Source: JAQXDR01 sp038138625
GTDB taxonomy: Bacteria; Pseudomonadota; Alphaproteobacteria; Rhodobacterales; Rhodobacteraceae
DNA length: 55,435 nucleotides
Reading direction: 5' to 3'
NCBI GenBank assembly: GCA_038138625.1
Contig: JAYQEA010000007.1
Span: 1-55,435 of the forward strand
In this document: piece by piece, positions 35,410-44,344 of the stretch
How the letters are laid out: the number at the start of each line of letters is the position of its first letter
How positions within the stretch are numbered: position 1 is the stretch's first letter
Made by a program: the position numbers and the translations under genes
Notes under the pieces: model-generated
The model's input: the letters and a program-made list of their open reading frames with translations, nothing else
What the model was told of the DNA's origin: nothing
Databases searched by the model: none

Positions 35410-36171
35410 TTACACGAACTGCTCTCTTAACAAGCGCTCTTCAAGTCCATGCCCCGGATCAAAGAGTGCTCGGTGAGAAATCTCCTGAGCCGCGCGAATT
35501 GTCACCCGTATGACATTCCGGACAGACCGGGCATCCGCCTCGGCCATAACGGGCCTTTTTTCCGGCTCGAGAACCTCAAAGCCAACCTCGGCTGATTGTG
35601 GCAATAGCGCCCCTCGCCAACGTCTTGGACGAAAGGCCGACATAGCCGTCAACGCAAGGACGTCTGCCCCGATGGGCAGGATCGGTCCATGCGCAGAATA
35701 GTTGTACGCTGTGGATCCAGCGGGGGTTGCCACCAAGGCACCGTCGCACACCAGCTCGTCCATTCGAACACGCCCATCTACGCTGATCCGCAAGCGCGCG
35801 GCTTGTGGTCCTGCGCGCAAAAGCGAGACCTCATTAATGGCCAAAGCGTTATGGCGCTCTCCATTACAGGTTTCAGCCAACATTCGCAGAGGTGTCAGCG
35901 TGGCTTCTTCTGCTTCGACCAATCGTTTTTCCAATCCCTGTTCGGAATACTCGTTCATCAAAAAACCAACAGTTCCGCGATTCATGCCGTAGACCGGCAC
36001 GTTCAGACCTTGGGTGTTGTGCAATGTCTCCAGCATGAAGCCATCACCCCCAAGCGCCACGATCACATCGGCGTCGTCTGGGGCGTGATCGGTATATTGG
36101 CAGATTAGGCTGGCCAGAGCTTTCTGCGCCAAAGGCGCTTTGCTCGCCGCAAAAGAAATTTTTTGGGGCAT
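35410..36171 (-). CDS. nadK: NAD kinase
   Basis: 253 residues, typical of the short alphaproteobacterial form. The GGDG loop lies in VALGGDGFMLETL, the conserved Asn motif in GMNRGTVGFLMNEY, and the nucleotide-binding segment TPAGSTAYNYSAHGPI. It phosphorylates NAD to NADP. It is divergent from glyA (165 bases between starts). Confidence 0.96.
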   Translation of the reverse strand: MPQKISFAASKAPLAQKALASLICQYTDHAPDDADVIVALGGDGFMLETLHNTQGLNVPVYGMNRGTVGFLMNEYSEQGLEKRLVEAEEATLTPLRMLAETCNGERHNALAINEVSLLRAGPQAARLRISVDGRVRMDELVCDGALVATPAGSTAYNYSAHGPILPIGADVLALTAMSAFRPRRWRGALLPQSAEVGFEVLEPEKRPVMAEADARSVRNVIRVTIRAAQEISHRALFDPGHGLEERLLREQFV

Positions 36172-36336
36172 TGTGGCTTTCCTGCTCCGCTACATTACGT
36201 ATCTACCCAATCACATTGACCGGTGTGTGACCAGAGCTGCCGCGTCATTGTCGCAGTTTGTCGTATTCCAGCTTTTTCCATGTGGCTGCATGGGATAACC
36301 ACTCAGTAAATCGCACACCAATCAGAGGTAACGCAA

Positions 36337-37632
36337 ATGAACGCTCCGCACCGTGCCCCTACGTTTTTTACCCGCAGCTTGGCCGATACCGATCCAGAGC
36401 TGTTCGACTCAATCACGGGCGAGCTTGGCCGCCAGCGCGACGAGATCGAGCTGATCGCGAGTGAAAATATCGTCAGCCGAGCCGTGCTTGAGGCACAAGG
36501 CTCTGTTATGACCAATAAATATGCCGAAGGATATTCCGGTCGGCGGTATTACGGTGGCTGCGATTGGGTCGATATTGCCGAAGACCTTGCCGTGGCGCGT
36601 GCCTGCGAGCTTTTTGACTGTGGATTTGCCAACGTCCAACCGAATTCTGGCAGCCAAGCGAATCAAGGGGTGTTTCAGGCGCTGCTACAGCCCGGAGATA
36701 CAATTTTAGGCATGAGCCTTGATGCCGGCGGCCATCTCACGCACGGGGCGCGGCCGAACCAGTCGGGTAAATGGTTTAATGCGGTCCAATACGGTGTGCG
36801 GAAACAGGACAACCTCTTGGATTATGAGCAAGTTGCAGCCCTGGCGGCGGAGCATAAACCAAAGATGATCATAGCGGGCGGATCTGCCGTACCGCGCCAG
36901 ATCGATTTTGCGCGTATGCGCGAGATTGCGGACAGTGTGGGTGCCTTTTTGCACGTGGACATGGCGCATTTTGCGGGTCTAGTCGCAGCCGGTGTGCACC
37001 CGTCACCGTTTCCGCATGCGCATGTGGCAACCACCACCACACACAAAACCCTGCGAGGTCCTCGTGGTGGCATGATCCTGACCAACGATGAAGCGTTGGC
37101 GAAAAAATTTAACTCGGCCATTTTTCCCGGGATCCAGGGCGGCCCTTTGATGCATGTGATCGCTGCCAAGGCCGTGGCCTTTGGCGAGGCTCTGCGCCCC
37201 GAATTCAAAACCTACCAAAAACAGGTCATTGCAAATGCACAGGCCCTATCGGACCAGCTGATCAAGGGCGGACTGGACACGGTGACACACGGGACCGACA
37301 CCCACGTCGTCTTGGTGGACCTGCGTCCCAAAGGCGTCAAAGGGAACGCCACGGAAAAGGCGTTGGGACGCGCGCATATCACCTGCAATAAAAACGGTGT
37401 CCCTTTCGATCCGGAAAAACCGACGGTGACATCGGGTATTCGTCTCGGGTCTCCGGCGGGAACGACGCGTGGGTTTGGTGAAACAGAATTCCGTCAGATA
37501 GCCGATTGGATCATTCGTGTTGTTGATGGACTGGCCGCGCATGGCGAGGCAGGAAATTCTGATATTGAAGATCAGGTCAAAGCCGAAGTCTCCGCGCTTT
37601 GCGCACGGTTCCCTTTGTATCCTGACGTGTAA
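36337..37632 (+). CDS. glyA: Serine hydroxymethyltransferase
   Basis: 431 residues. PLP-binding Lys is in TTTTHKTLRGPRGG; other marks are IELIASENIVSRAVLEAQGS, YAEGYSGRRYYGGC and the C-terminal GIRLGSPAGTTRGFGETEF. It interconverts serine and glycine with tetrahydrofolate. The ATG follows AGAGGTAACGCAA. No glycine riboswitch is visible upstream. A terminator follows at 37721. Confidence 0.98.
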   Translation: MNAPHRAPTFFTRSLADTDPELFDSITGELGRQRDEIELIASENIVSRAVLEAQGSVMTNKYAEGYSGRRYYGGCDWVDIAEDLAVARACELFDCGFANVQPNSGSQANQGVFQALLQPGDTILGMSLDAGGHLTHGARPNQSGKWFNAVQYGVRKQDNLLDYEQVAALAAEHKPKMIIAGGSAVPRQIDFARMREIADSVGAFLHVDMAHFAGLVAAGVHPSPFPHAHVATTTTHKTLRGPRGGMILTNDEALAKKFNSAIFPGIQGGPLMHVIAAKAVAFGEALRPEFKTYQKQVIANAQALSDQLIKGGLDTVTHGTDTHVVLVDLRPKGVKGNATEKALGRAHITCNKNGVPFDPEKPTVTSGIRLGSPAGTTRGFGETEFRQIADWIIRVVDGLAAHGEAGNSDIEDQVKAEVSALCARFPLYPDV

Positions 37633-37720
37633 GCAGGGCGCGAGGGCAGACCTGGTTCAGGCTTGCACGCTGTGGGCTCGTTACGTCCTCTTGCGGTTGC
37701 CAGACATGATTTGACTTTCG

Positions 37721-37752
37721 AAAAGGGTGCGGACATTCCGTGCCCTTTTTTA
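37721..37752 (+). terminator. Rho-independent terminator after glyA (possibly bidirectional)
   Basis: GGGTGCGGA at 37725-37733 pairs with TCCGTGCCC at 37737-37745 (two G-U pairs) with a 3-base loop and is followed by TTTTTT at 37746-37751. AAAA precedes the stem, so on the minus strand it could also end the transcript of the aquaporin side. Confidence 0.85.
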
Positions 37753-37950
37753 ATTTGCGCGTTTGACAGCGTCATCAATCTGTAAGGACGTCCGGATCCA
37801 AGGCATAATTTTCAAAGCGTCCGCATTAATCGTATCTCGGTTACGGCAGTCCGAGCTGCTGCCGCTGCCAGATTGGGTCGACCCTACACCGATGGCAAAA
37901 GTCAAAAAATAGTCCGACGTCAGCTTTTTATAGGCTCGTTCAGCATCCAT
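37750..37950 (-). CDS. Possible small protein (66 aa) overlapping the end of the aquaporin gene
   Basis: A frame from ATG 37950 (MDAERAYKKLTSDYFLTFAI and on) overlaps the last 31 bases of the aquaporin gene in another frame and ends at 37750 in the terminator. The later part (GSGSSSDCRNRDTINADAL, PWIRTSLQIDDAVKRAN) has protein-like composition, but I do not recognise it. There is no ribosome binding site before the ATG. It could be a small coupled gene or a remnant of a longer gene that lost its start. Confidence 0.3.
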   Translation of the reverse strand: MDAERAYKKLTSDYFLTFAIGVGSTQSGSGSSSDCRNRDTINADALKIMPWIRTSLQIDDAVKRAN

Positions 37951-38585
37951 CGGAAAAAAACGGTGGCAAAACACGCTGCCATAAGTTGCACGGCAACGAA
38001 GGCCGCGACATCTAGGGGCGCGATCCCGGCGAATGTATCTGAAAATGCACGTGCAATCGTCACAGCCGGATTTGCAAAGGACGTTGACGAGGTGAACCAG
38101 TAAGCCGCTGTGATATACAGCCCGACAGTCATGGGAACAGCCTCGGGACGCATTTTTAAACAGGTGAGTATTGTGCCCACCAGCCCAAAGGTAGCAATGA
38201 ATTCGGCCACCCATTGTCCGACACCTGACCGTGACGTTGTCGATGGATCAATCAGGGGGTTTTCGAACATCACATGCGCGGCAAGGACACCGAAAATGGC
38301 ACCGGTGATCTGCACCGCGATGTATAATCCCGCAACGCGCGGGGAAATATCTCGACGCAGAGCAAAGGACAGTGTCACCGCCGGATTAAAATGCGCGCCT
38401 GAAATGGGCCCAAAAATTGTAATCAAAACGTAAAGGATCGCACCGGTTGGGATCGTGTTTCCGAGCAGGGCGATTGCCTCGTTTCCTCCGGACAACCGCT
38501 CGGCCATAATGCCGGATCCGATAACTGTCGCGAGCAGTGAAAATGTACCAAGCCATTCGGCCATCAGACGACGGTCAAGGGTCAT
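37920..38585 (-). CDS. Aquaporin family (MIP) channel
   Basis: 221 residues with six predicted membrane segments and both NPA boxes (GAHFNPAVTLS and TSFANPAVTIA), placed as in aquaglyceroporins. The start MTLDRRLMAEWLGTFSLLAT is standard. The sequence resembles the AqpS-type channels that pass arsenite in alphaproteobacterial ars operons, but no arsR, arsC or arsH is adjacent, so substrate (water, glycerol, small uncharged solutes) is open. Confidence 0.88.
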   Translation of the reverse strand: MTLDRRLMAEWLGTFSLLATVIGSGIMAERLSGGNEAIALLGNTIPTGAILYVLITIFGPISGAHFNPAVTLSFALRRDISPRVAGLYIAVQITGAIFGVLAAHVMFENPLIDPSTTSRSGVGQWVAEFIATFGLVGTILTCLKMRPEAVPMTVGLYITAAYWFTSSTSFANPAVTIARAFSDTFAGIAPLDVAAFVAVQLMAACFATVFFRWMLNEPIKS

Positions 38586-38935
38586 TCAAAGTCCTTTGCA
38601 TTGATGTTAGGGAGCTGCCAAAGCCTTGGTACGGTGATTAACGTCGACATCACGAACACTTCAAGAGGGTCCATGAAGTCGCACACCGGTTCCGTCAGGC
38701 TCTGTGTTGAGGCACGCTTTGCGAAGAGGATTTCATACAACTTTCGAAGATAGCTCTGGTGAGGATTTTGAAAAACAGGTCCTACGTTTGCTGTAAACAG
38801 TCTGCTGGACTTGGTTGGTCAACTTAGGGCCCGACCCGTTGTACGGGATCGCTGCTGAAAAACGTCATCTGTGGCCGCCCGGTGCCCACCCAAGATCTAT
38901 CTATAGACAACGGGTGTTGTTGTTCATGCACAACA
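38586..38935. other. Intergenic region upstream of the aquaporin gene
   Basis: 350 bases between the aquaporin start and the dnaB stop, both on the minus strand. No regulator gene, RNA gene or T-tailed hairpin is recognisable. CCCG-TTGTA-CGGG at about 38827-38839 could form a short stem. It should hold the aquaporin promoter. Confidence 0.5.
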
Positions 38936-40417
38936 TCAGGCGTCTGTTTGCCACGGACGAACAAGGTTTCCAAACCGTGTAAAACGACCTTCGAAGCTAA
39001 GCTCAACCGTTCCAATGGGACCATGACGCTGTTTGCCGATCACAACTTCGGCCTTCCCGTGAAGACGCTCCATGCGTTCCTGCCAGGCGGCCATTTCGTC
39101 CAGCCGATCCTCGGACGGTTTTTCACGCTCTGCGTAGTATTCCTCACGAAAGACGAACATAACGACATCCGCATCTTGTTCAATCGATCCGGATTCTCGC
39201 AAGTCAGAGAGCTGAGGCCGCTTGTCGTCCCGGCTTTCTACCGTTCTGCTCAGCTGTGAGAGCGCAACAACAGGAATATTAAGCTCTTTTGCTATGGCTT
39301 TTAATCCCATGGAGATCTCACCAATTTCTTGGACGCGGTTGTCGCCTTTGCCCGTCCCGCGCAGCAATTGCAGATAATCAACGATCAGGACGTCCAGCCC
39401 GTGTGTCCGCTTCAATCGTCTTGCACGTGCCGCGACCTGAGCAATTGGAAGCGCCGGCGTGTCGTCGATGTACAGCGGGCAAGCCTCCAGTGCCTTTGCC
39501 GCCTCCACAAAGCGTCGGAATTCTTCTTCGGTCATATCGCCGCGACGAATTTGTTCAGAAGGGACCTCGGCGGCTTCTGACAAAATCCGGGCCGCCAGTT
39601 GCTCTGCGCTCATCTCAAGGCTGAAAAATCCCACGACGCCACCTTCGACTGCACCTTCGCTTCCATCAGGTCGTGTTCCCTTGCGATAGACCTTGGCAAT
39701 ATTGAATGCGATATTCGTCGCGAGCGATGTTTTGCCCATGGATGGCCGCCCCGCAAGGATCAAAAGATCGCTTGAATGCAAACCGCCCAGCTTTTTATCC
39801 AGATCAATCAGGCCGGTCGAGACACCGGCAAGTCCGCCCTCTCTTTGATATGCAGCGTTTGCCACGTTGACGGCGCTGGTTACGGCGCGAAGAAAGCTCT
39901 GGAATCCGCTTTCAACCTGACCCTGCTCTGCCAATTGATATAACCGTTGCTCGGCTTGCACAATCTGCTCGCGGGGTTCTAGATCGATATCCCCTTTCGC
40001 CGCCTTATCAGAAATGTCACGGCCAAGCGAAATCAGATCACGCCGCACCGCAAGGTCATAGATCAGTTGTGCGTAATCGCGCGCAGCAAAGGAAGAAACA
40101 GCCGATCCTGCCAGCTTGACCAAATACGCAGGTCCTCCGAGCTCGCGAAGACCTTCGTCGTCCTCGAGAAACGTCTTGAGCGTTACAGGGGATGCCAGTG
40201 CATTTTTGGCAATGCGTGCCGAGGCCGTTTCATAAATCCGTGCATGAACAGGGTCATAGAAATGTTGTTCGCCTATGATGCCCGCAATCCGGTCGTAGAC
40301 GTCATTATTGGTCAGGATGGCACCGAGCAGCTGTTGTTCTGCCTCGATTGAATGCGGGATCGAGCCTGCATCCGGCGCTTGACCGTCTTGTGATGGCACT
40401 GGCGTCAAGTCATTCAT
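38936..40417 (-). CDS. dnaB: Replicative DNA helicase
   Basis: 493 residues. The N-terminal DnaB domain (IPHSIEAEQQLLGAILTNND) is followed by the RecA-like helicase core with Walker A GRPSMGKTSLATNIA, Walker B VLIVDYLQLL and VVALSQLSRTVESR with the QLSR-type motif. The hexamer unwinds DNA at the replication fork. No intein or insertion is present. Confidence 0.98.
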   Translation of the reverse strand: MNDLTPVPSQDGQAPDAGSIPHSIEAEQQLLGAILTNNDVYDRIAGIIGEQHFYDPVHARIYETASARIAKNALASPVTLKTFLEDDEGLRELGGPAYLVKLAGSAVSSFAARDYAQLIYDLAVRRDLISLGRDISDKAAKGDIDLEPREQIVQAEQRLYQLAEQGQVESGFQSFLRAVTSAVNVANAAYQREGGLAGVSTGLIDLDKKLGGLHSSDLLILAGRPSMGKTSLATNIAFNIAKVYRKGTRPDGSEGAVEGGVVGFFSLEMSAEQLAARILSEAAEVPSEQIRRGDMTEEEFRRFVEAAKALEACPLYIDDTPALPIAQVAARARRLKRTHGLDVLIVDYLQLLRGTGKGDNRVQEIGEISMGLKAIAKELNIPVVALSQLSRTVESRDDKRPQLSDLRESGSIEQDADVVMFVFREEYYAEREKPSEDRLDEMAAWQERMERLHGKAEVVIGKQRHGPIGTVELSFEGRFTRFGNLVRPWQTDA

Positions 40418-40575
40418 GCTGTTTGTCCTATTTCTCCCCTAAGGGCTTAGCCGATAACCCTATGAAGGCCAAATTGTATATCTCTGTGGACAACTCTTGG
40501 ATTGTTATTCTACGACGCATTTTTCAAGTATTGTTGGGGTCCGGTGGTCCAGTGTCAGCAGATAACACTCGGTTT

Positions 40576-41250
40576 TCATCGGTGCGCATCCTGCCAGGCG
40601 CGCGGGGCGTTTAGAAACCGCTCTACCTCATCCAAGGTCTTCGCATCAAACAAGGCGCGATCCTTGGCGACAGCCAGAACGTCCCACCAGGTGCAAAGAT
40701 GGTGAAGGGTAATTCCGTGCTCGCCCAACGTCTGTCGCGTTTCGGGGAAGATATCGTAGTAAAAAATAACTGCCGTGTGCGCGCAGTTTGCGCCAGTCTC
40801 GCGAATCGCGTCCACAAACGACAACTTGGAACCACCATCTGTTGTCAGATCTTCCACCAATAAAACCCGTTGAGCTTCGGTCATGACGCCCTCGATCCGG
40901 GCATTGCGACCATAGCCTTTGGGTTTTTTACGCACATAGGTCATCGGCAGTGCCATGCGTTCGGCGACCAGTGCGGCGAATGGAATGCCGGCTGTCTCTC
41001 CGCCGGCTATGTTATCAAACGCTTCAAGCCCGACGTTGCGCATGACCGTCAGGGCCAGAAAGTCCATCAAGGTTGAGCGAATACGCGGATGCGAAATGAG
41101 CTTGCGACAATCAACATATGTGGGTGATCGAAGGCCCGAGGCAAACGTAAAGGGGTCTTCGGGACGGAAATGAACGGCTTGGATGTCCCAAAGCATGGCG
41201 GCGGATAGGCGCGCGATTTCGTCTGCACTCGGGTATGCTGATGGGATCAT
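40576..41250 (-). CDS. pyrE: Orotate phosphoribosyltransferase
   Basis: 224 residues. The PRPP-binding motif is VLLVEDLTTDGGSKL; other marks are SGLRSPTYVDCRKLISHP and GGETAGIPFAALVAE. It makes orotidine 5'-phosphate from orotate and PRPP. The usual alphaproteobacterial neighbour pyrC is not in the window on this side. dnaB lies 158 bases downstream on the same strand. Confidence 0.97.
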   Translation of the reverse strand: MIPSAYPSADEIARLSAAMLWDIQAVHFRPEDPFTFASGLRSPTYVDCRKLISHPRIRSTLMDFLALTVMRNVGLEAFDNIAGGETAGIPFAALVAERMALPMTYVRKKPKGYGRNARIEGVMTEAQRVLLVEDLTTDGGSKLSFVDAIRETGANCAHTAVIFYYDIFPETRQTLGEHGITLHHLCTWWDVLAVAKDRALFDAKTLDEVERFLNAPRAWQDAHR

Positions 41251-41463
41251 TGGCTGGCTCCTGCTTTGGCTTGCACGCGGCCTAGTGGAATTTCATCTCA
41301 GGGAAAAGGGTCTTCTTAACCGGTCGCAAATACATTTGGCGGTTATTTATCAGGGGGTCACCGTTTCACGATCCCATTTTGTGTCGAGAGTTCATAACAG
41401 AAATTGCGAATGTGCTGATTGGTGATGACAGCGCGTCTTGACCCGTGTCATCTGAGGCGGCAG

Positions 41464-41489
41464 GTAACGGCGTTTTCCCGGGCCGTTAC
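41464..41489. promoter_or_regulatory. 8-bp inverted repeat upstream of the carboxymuconolactone decarboxylase-family gene
   Basis: GTAACGGC at 41464-41471 and GCCGTTAC at 41482-41489 flank a 10-base spacer and end 34 bases before the ATG at 41524. The size and position suit an operator for a dimeric regulator. A weak hairpin is also possible. Confidence 0.4.
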
Positions 41490-41523
41490 ACAATCACGTC
41501 CCGCAACATCAGGATGAGTAAAC

Positions 41524-41913
41524 ATGAGCCTCTTTGACGAAGATCTTTTTTTAAAAGGACTGGAACACCGTAAGGCGACCTTGGGCGCTGAATATGTAGA
41601 TGCCAACCTTGCAGCGGCGGATGATTTCACACGTCCGTTTCAGGAAGCCATGACCGCATGGTGTTGGGGGTTTGGATGGGGAGATGATGTTATTGATCCT
41701 AAAACCCGATCCATGATGAACCTATCGATGCTGGGCGCCTTGGGGCGGATGCAGGAATGGGAAACACATTGCAGAGGCGCCTTGACCAACGGGGTATCTG
41801 CCGGAGAAATCAGGGCCATCATTCATGTGATTGCAATTTATTGCGGTGTTCCAATGGGTCTGGAATGCTTTCGCGTGGCGCGTAAAGTTCTTCAAGAGGC
41901 TGGTCATTTATAA
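41524..41913 (+). CDS. Carboxymuconolactone decarboxylase family protein
   Basis: 129 residues, the size of 4-carboxymuconolactone decarboxylase (PcaC). Family marks are DDFTRPFQEAMTAWCWGFGW, the DPKTRSMMNLSMLGALGR segment and EIRAIIHVIAIYCGVP. No protocatechuate genes are near, and the CxxC of the AhpD peroxidase relatives is absent, so a PcaC-like role in lactone or aromatic metabolism is possible but not shown. A single gene with an inverted repeat just upstream. Confidence 0.85.
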   Translation: MSLFDEDLFLKGLEHRKATLGAEYVDANLAAADDFTRPFQEAMTAWCWGFGWGDDVIDPKTRSMMNLSMLGALGRMQEWETHCRGALTNGVSAGEIRAIIHVIAIYCGVPMGLECFRVARKVLQEAGHL

Positions 41914-42443
41914 ACTGTGCGCGCTCGGGCAATCATGGTTGTAGCCGAAAATCCGCAACCTCCGAAAGCCCGACTGAAAATGGTATTTTTGACGACCGTC
42001 GCAAGATGCCAACTCTTCGTGTGATTCTGGTAAAATTTGGACCGAAACCCGGTTTGTTGGGCTTCATGTGCATGATGTGAGGCGCAGGTGCTGCGAATTC
42101 AATGATCCAAAACCCCAAGCGCTTTGGCAGCAAACTCACGCATGGGATGTATCTCGGGCGTAGTATTTCACGCAAAATTTGGCATGTGAACGGCACCTCG
42201 CGGATGTTTTGCGTCTTTCGGATACACAAGGTCCCATTTTTGAGACCATTTCCAGCTTTAAGACCCAAACTTTTTCCACCCGGCATTTAAGACCTTCAGA
42301 CAGACCCAAAGATGGGTTTTGCGATCTGAGGCAATCGTTGCTTGGCAACCGTTTCTTCATGTGCGACTTTCGCACGCATCGTCGCGGCGTTTGGATGTCC
42401 AAATCGTTTGTCGAGACGGCTTTATAAAAACAGGGAGAGAAAA
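41914..42443. other. Long non-coding region upstream of tauA
   Basis: 530 bases without a recognisable gene. Frames up to about 118 codons exist on both strands, but none has a good start site or known motifs. AGACCCAAA occurs twice (about 42259 and 42303). It should contain the tauA promoter; the last bases include CAGGGAGAGA, the tauA ribosome binding site. It may hold decayed coding sequence that I cannot identify. Confidence 0.5.
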
Positions 42444-43427
42444 ATGTTCCTCAAAAAAACTGGCGCGTTGGCCGCAGCAGCCGCTCTTTACGCTTCGTCG
42501 GCACTTGCTGGTGGCCATGGTGAAATCACTGTTGGCTACTTTCTGGAGTGGCCGATGCCGTTTCAGTATGCCAAGGTAATGGGCACATATGACGAGGCTA
42601 TGGGCGTCAAAGTCAACTGGGTCAGCTTTGACACAGGTACCGCGATGAGCGCTGCTATGGCATCGGGTGACGTTCACATTTCGGTAAGCCAGGGTGTTCC
42701 ACCTTTTGTGGTTGCCACATCGGCAGGACAGGACCTGCAAATCATTGATGTTGCGGTTAGCTATTCCGACAACGACAACTGTGTGGTTGCGGCCGAGCTT
42801 GAGATTGACCAAGACAGCGCGGGTGAACTGGCCGGTAAAAAAGTCGCCGTTCCGCTTGGAACTGCTGCACACTACGGCTTTCTTAAGCAGATGTCACATT
42901 TTGGCGTCGCGCTGGATAGCGTAACGGTTGTTGACATGGCTCCCGCTGAAGGACAAGCCGCCCTCGCACAGGGTGCAGTCGATATGGCCTGCGGTTGGGG
43001 TGGTGCATTGCGCCGCATGAAAGAGTCCGGCAATGTACTGCTGACAGGCGCTGAAAAAGAAGAGCTTGGTATTCTTGTATTCGACGTGACCTCCGCTCCC
43101 GCTGACTTTGTTGCCGAAAATGACGACCTTGTCGCGGCGTTCCTGGATGTGACGGCCGACGCAAATGCGATGTGGGCTGCAGGCAATACCGCGGACATGT
43201 TGTCCGTAATCGCGCAAGATGCCGGTATGTCCGAGGCCGACACCGAATCCACAATGTCGACTTTCGTATTCCCAACTGTCGAAGATCAGCTGGGTGCCAA
43301 GTGGCTTGGTGGTGGCGCACAGGAGTTCATGAAGGGCGTGGCAGATGTTTTCGTTGCCGCGGGCTCCATTGATGCTGCTAAAGCGTCGTATGCAGACAAC
43401 GTCAACACTGGTCCGCTTAGCCAGTAG
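42444..43427 (+). CDS. tauA: Taurine ABC transporter substrate-binding protein
   Basis: The start chosen is ATG 42444 behind AGGGAGAGA, giving 327 residues with a signal peptide (MFLKKTGALAAAAALYASSA, cleaved after LAGG). The mature part has GYFLEWPMPFQYAKVMG, SVSQGVPPFVVATSAGQDLQ and GKKVAVPLGTAAHYGFLKQM, typical of TauA of the Roseobacter group. It captures taurine in the periplasm. A strong hairpin separates it from tauB. Confidence 0.92.
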   Translation: MFLKKTGALAAAAALYASSALAGGHGEITVGYFLEWPMPFQYAKVMGTYDEAMGVKVNWVSFDTGTAMSAAMASGDVHISVSQGVPPFVVATSAGQDLQIIDVAVSYSDNDNCVVAAELEIDQDSAGELAGKKVAVPLGTAAHYGFLKQMSHFGVALDSVTVVDMAPAEGQAALAQGAVDMACGWGGALRRMKESGNVLLTGAEKEELGILVFDVTSAPADFVAENDDLVAAFLDVTADANAMWAAGNTADMLSVIAQDAGMSEADTESTMSTFVFPTVEDQLGAKWLGGGAQEFMKGVADVFVAAGSIDAAKASYADNVNTGPLSQ

Positions 43428-43484
43428 ACTAAACGATCTTACAGAACAGCTGGTCCTTCGGGTCCTGCTTAAGACAAGATCTAT

Positions 43485-43512
43485 GTGCAGTGCCGTTTTA
43501 ACGGCACTGCAC
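43485..43512 (+). terminator. Intercistronic hairpin between tauA and tauB
   Basis: GTGCAGTGCCG at 43485-43495 pairs perfectly with CGGCACTGCAC at 43502-43512 around TTTTAA. It is followed by TTTCTC rather than a full T-run. Such hairpins after binding-protein genes usually stabilise the upstream mRNA or partly terminate, raising TauA over TauBC. Confidence 0.75.
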
Positions 43513-43537
43513 TTTCTCGACCGAAAGGGCCCTCATA

Positions 43538-44344
43538 ATGTCCGGTCTGATGATCGACAATATCTCTATGCGCTTTGACCTTCCCGGTGGTGGATCGGTT
43601 CAGGCGCTTAAAAATGTATCCTTGGATATCAAAGCCGGTGAATTGATGTCAGTGCTTGGACCGTCAGGTTGTGGCAAAACGACGTTGTTGAATATTGTTG
43701 CGGGTTTTCTTGCCCCGACCGAAGGCACGGTCAGACTGGGCGAAAACGCCGTGCATGGCCCGGGCCCGGAACGGGGTATGGTGTTCCAACAAGGCGCCCT
43801 GTTCGAATGGATGAATGTGCGTGATAACGTCTCGTTCGGCCCTGATATGAAGGGGGTTCCACGCAAACAAAGCGGCCCCAAGGTTGACCATCTTCTTGAG
43901 GTTGTTGGTCTACAGGATTTTAAAGAAAAGGCGATCTACGAGCTGTCTGGTGGCATGCAGCAGCGTGTGGCGCTAGCCCGTTGCCTTGCCAATGAACCAG
44001 ATGTCATCTTGATGGATGAACCTCTTGGTGCGTTGGACGCCTTGACCCGCGAAAAAATGCAGAGTCTGGTTCTGGATCTTTGGAAAGAGACCGGAAAAAC
44101 GATCATTCTGATTACCCACTCGGTGGAAGAAGCCCTTCTTTTGGGAGAACGTTTGCTGGTAATGGCCCCACGTCCAGGCCGAATTCACAAAGAATACAAC
44201 CTTCCCTTTGCGGACCTCGGTGTTGGTAATGACCTTCGGGATGTGAAGCGGCATGCAGATTTCTCGACCACGCGCGAAGAAATTTTGGGCATGATCTGGG
44301 AGATGGAAGAAGAAATCATGGGACGAACGGAGGCAGCGCAATGA
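43538..44344 (+). CDS. tauB: Taurine ABC transporter ATP-binding protein
   Basis: 268 residues. Walker A is GPSGCGKTTLLNIVAG, signature LSGGMQQRVALARCLA, Walker B VILMDEPLGALD and switch His in ILITHSVEEALLL. It powers import by the TauC pore. Its stop overlaps the tauC ATG by four bases (ATGA at 44341-44344). Confidence 0.93.
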   Translation: MSGLMIDNISMRFDLPGGGSVQALKNVSLDIKAGELMSVLGPSGCGKTTLLNIVAGFLAPTEGTVRLGENAVHGPGPERGMVFQQGALFEWMNVRDNVSFGPDMKGVPRKQSGPKVDHLLEVVGLQDFKEKAIYELSGGMQQRVALARCLANEPDVILMDEPLGALDALTREKMQSLVLDLWKETGKTIILITHSVEEALLLGERLLVMAPRPGRIHKEYNLPFADLGVGNDLRDVKRHADFSTTREEILGMIWEMEEEIMGRTEAAQ

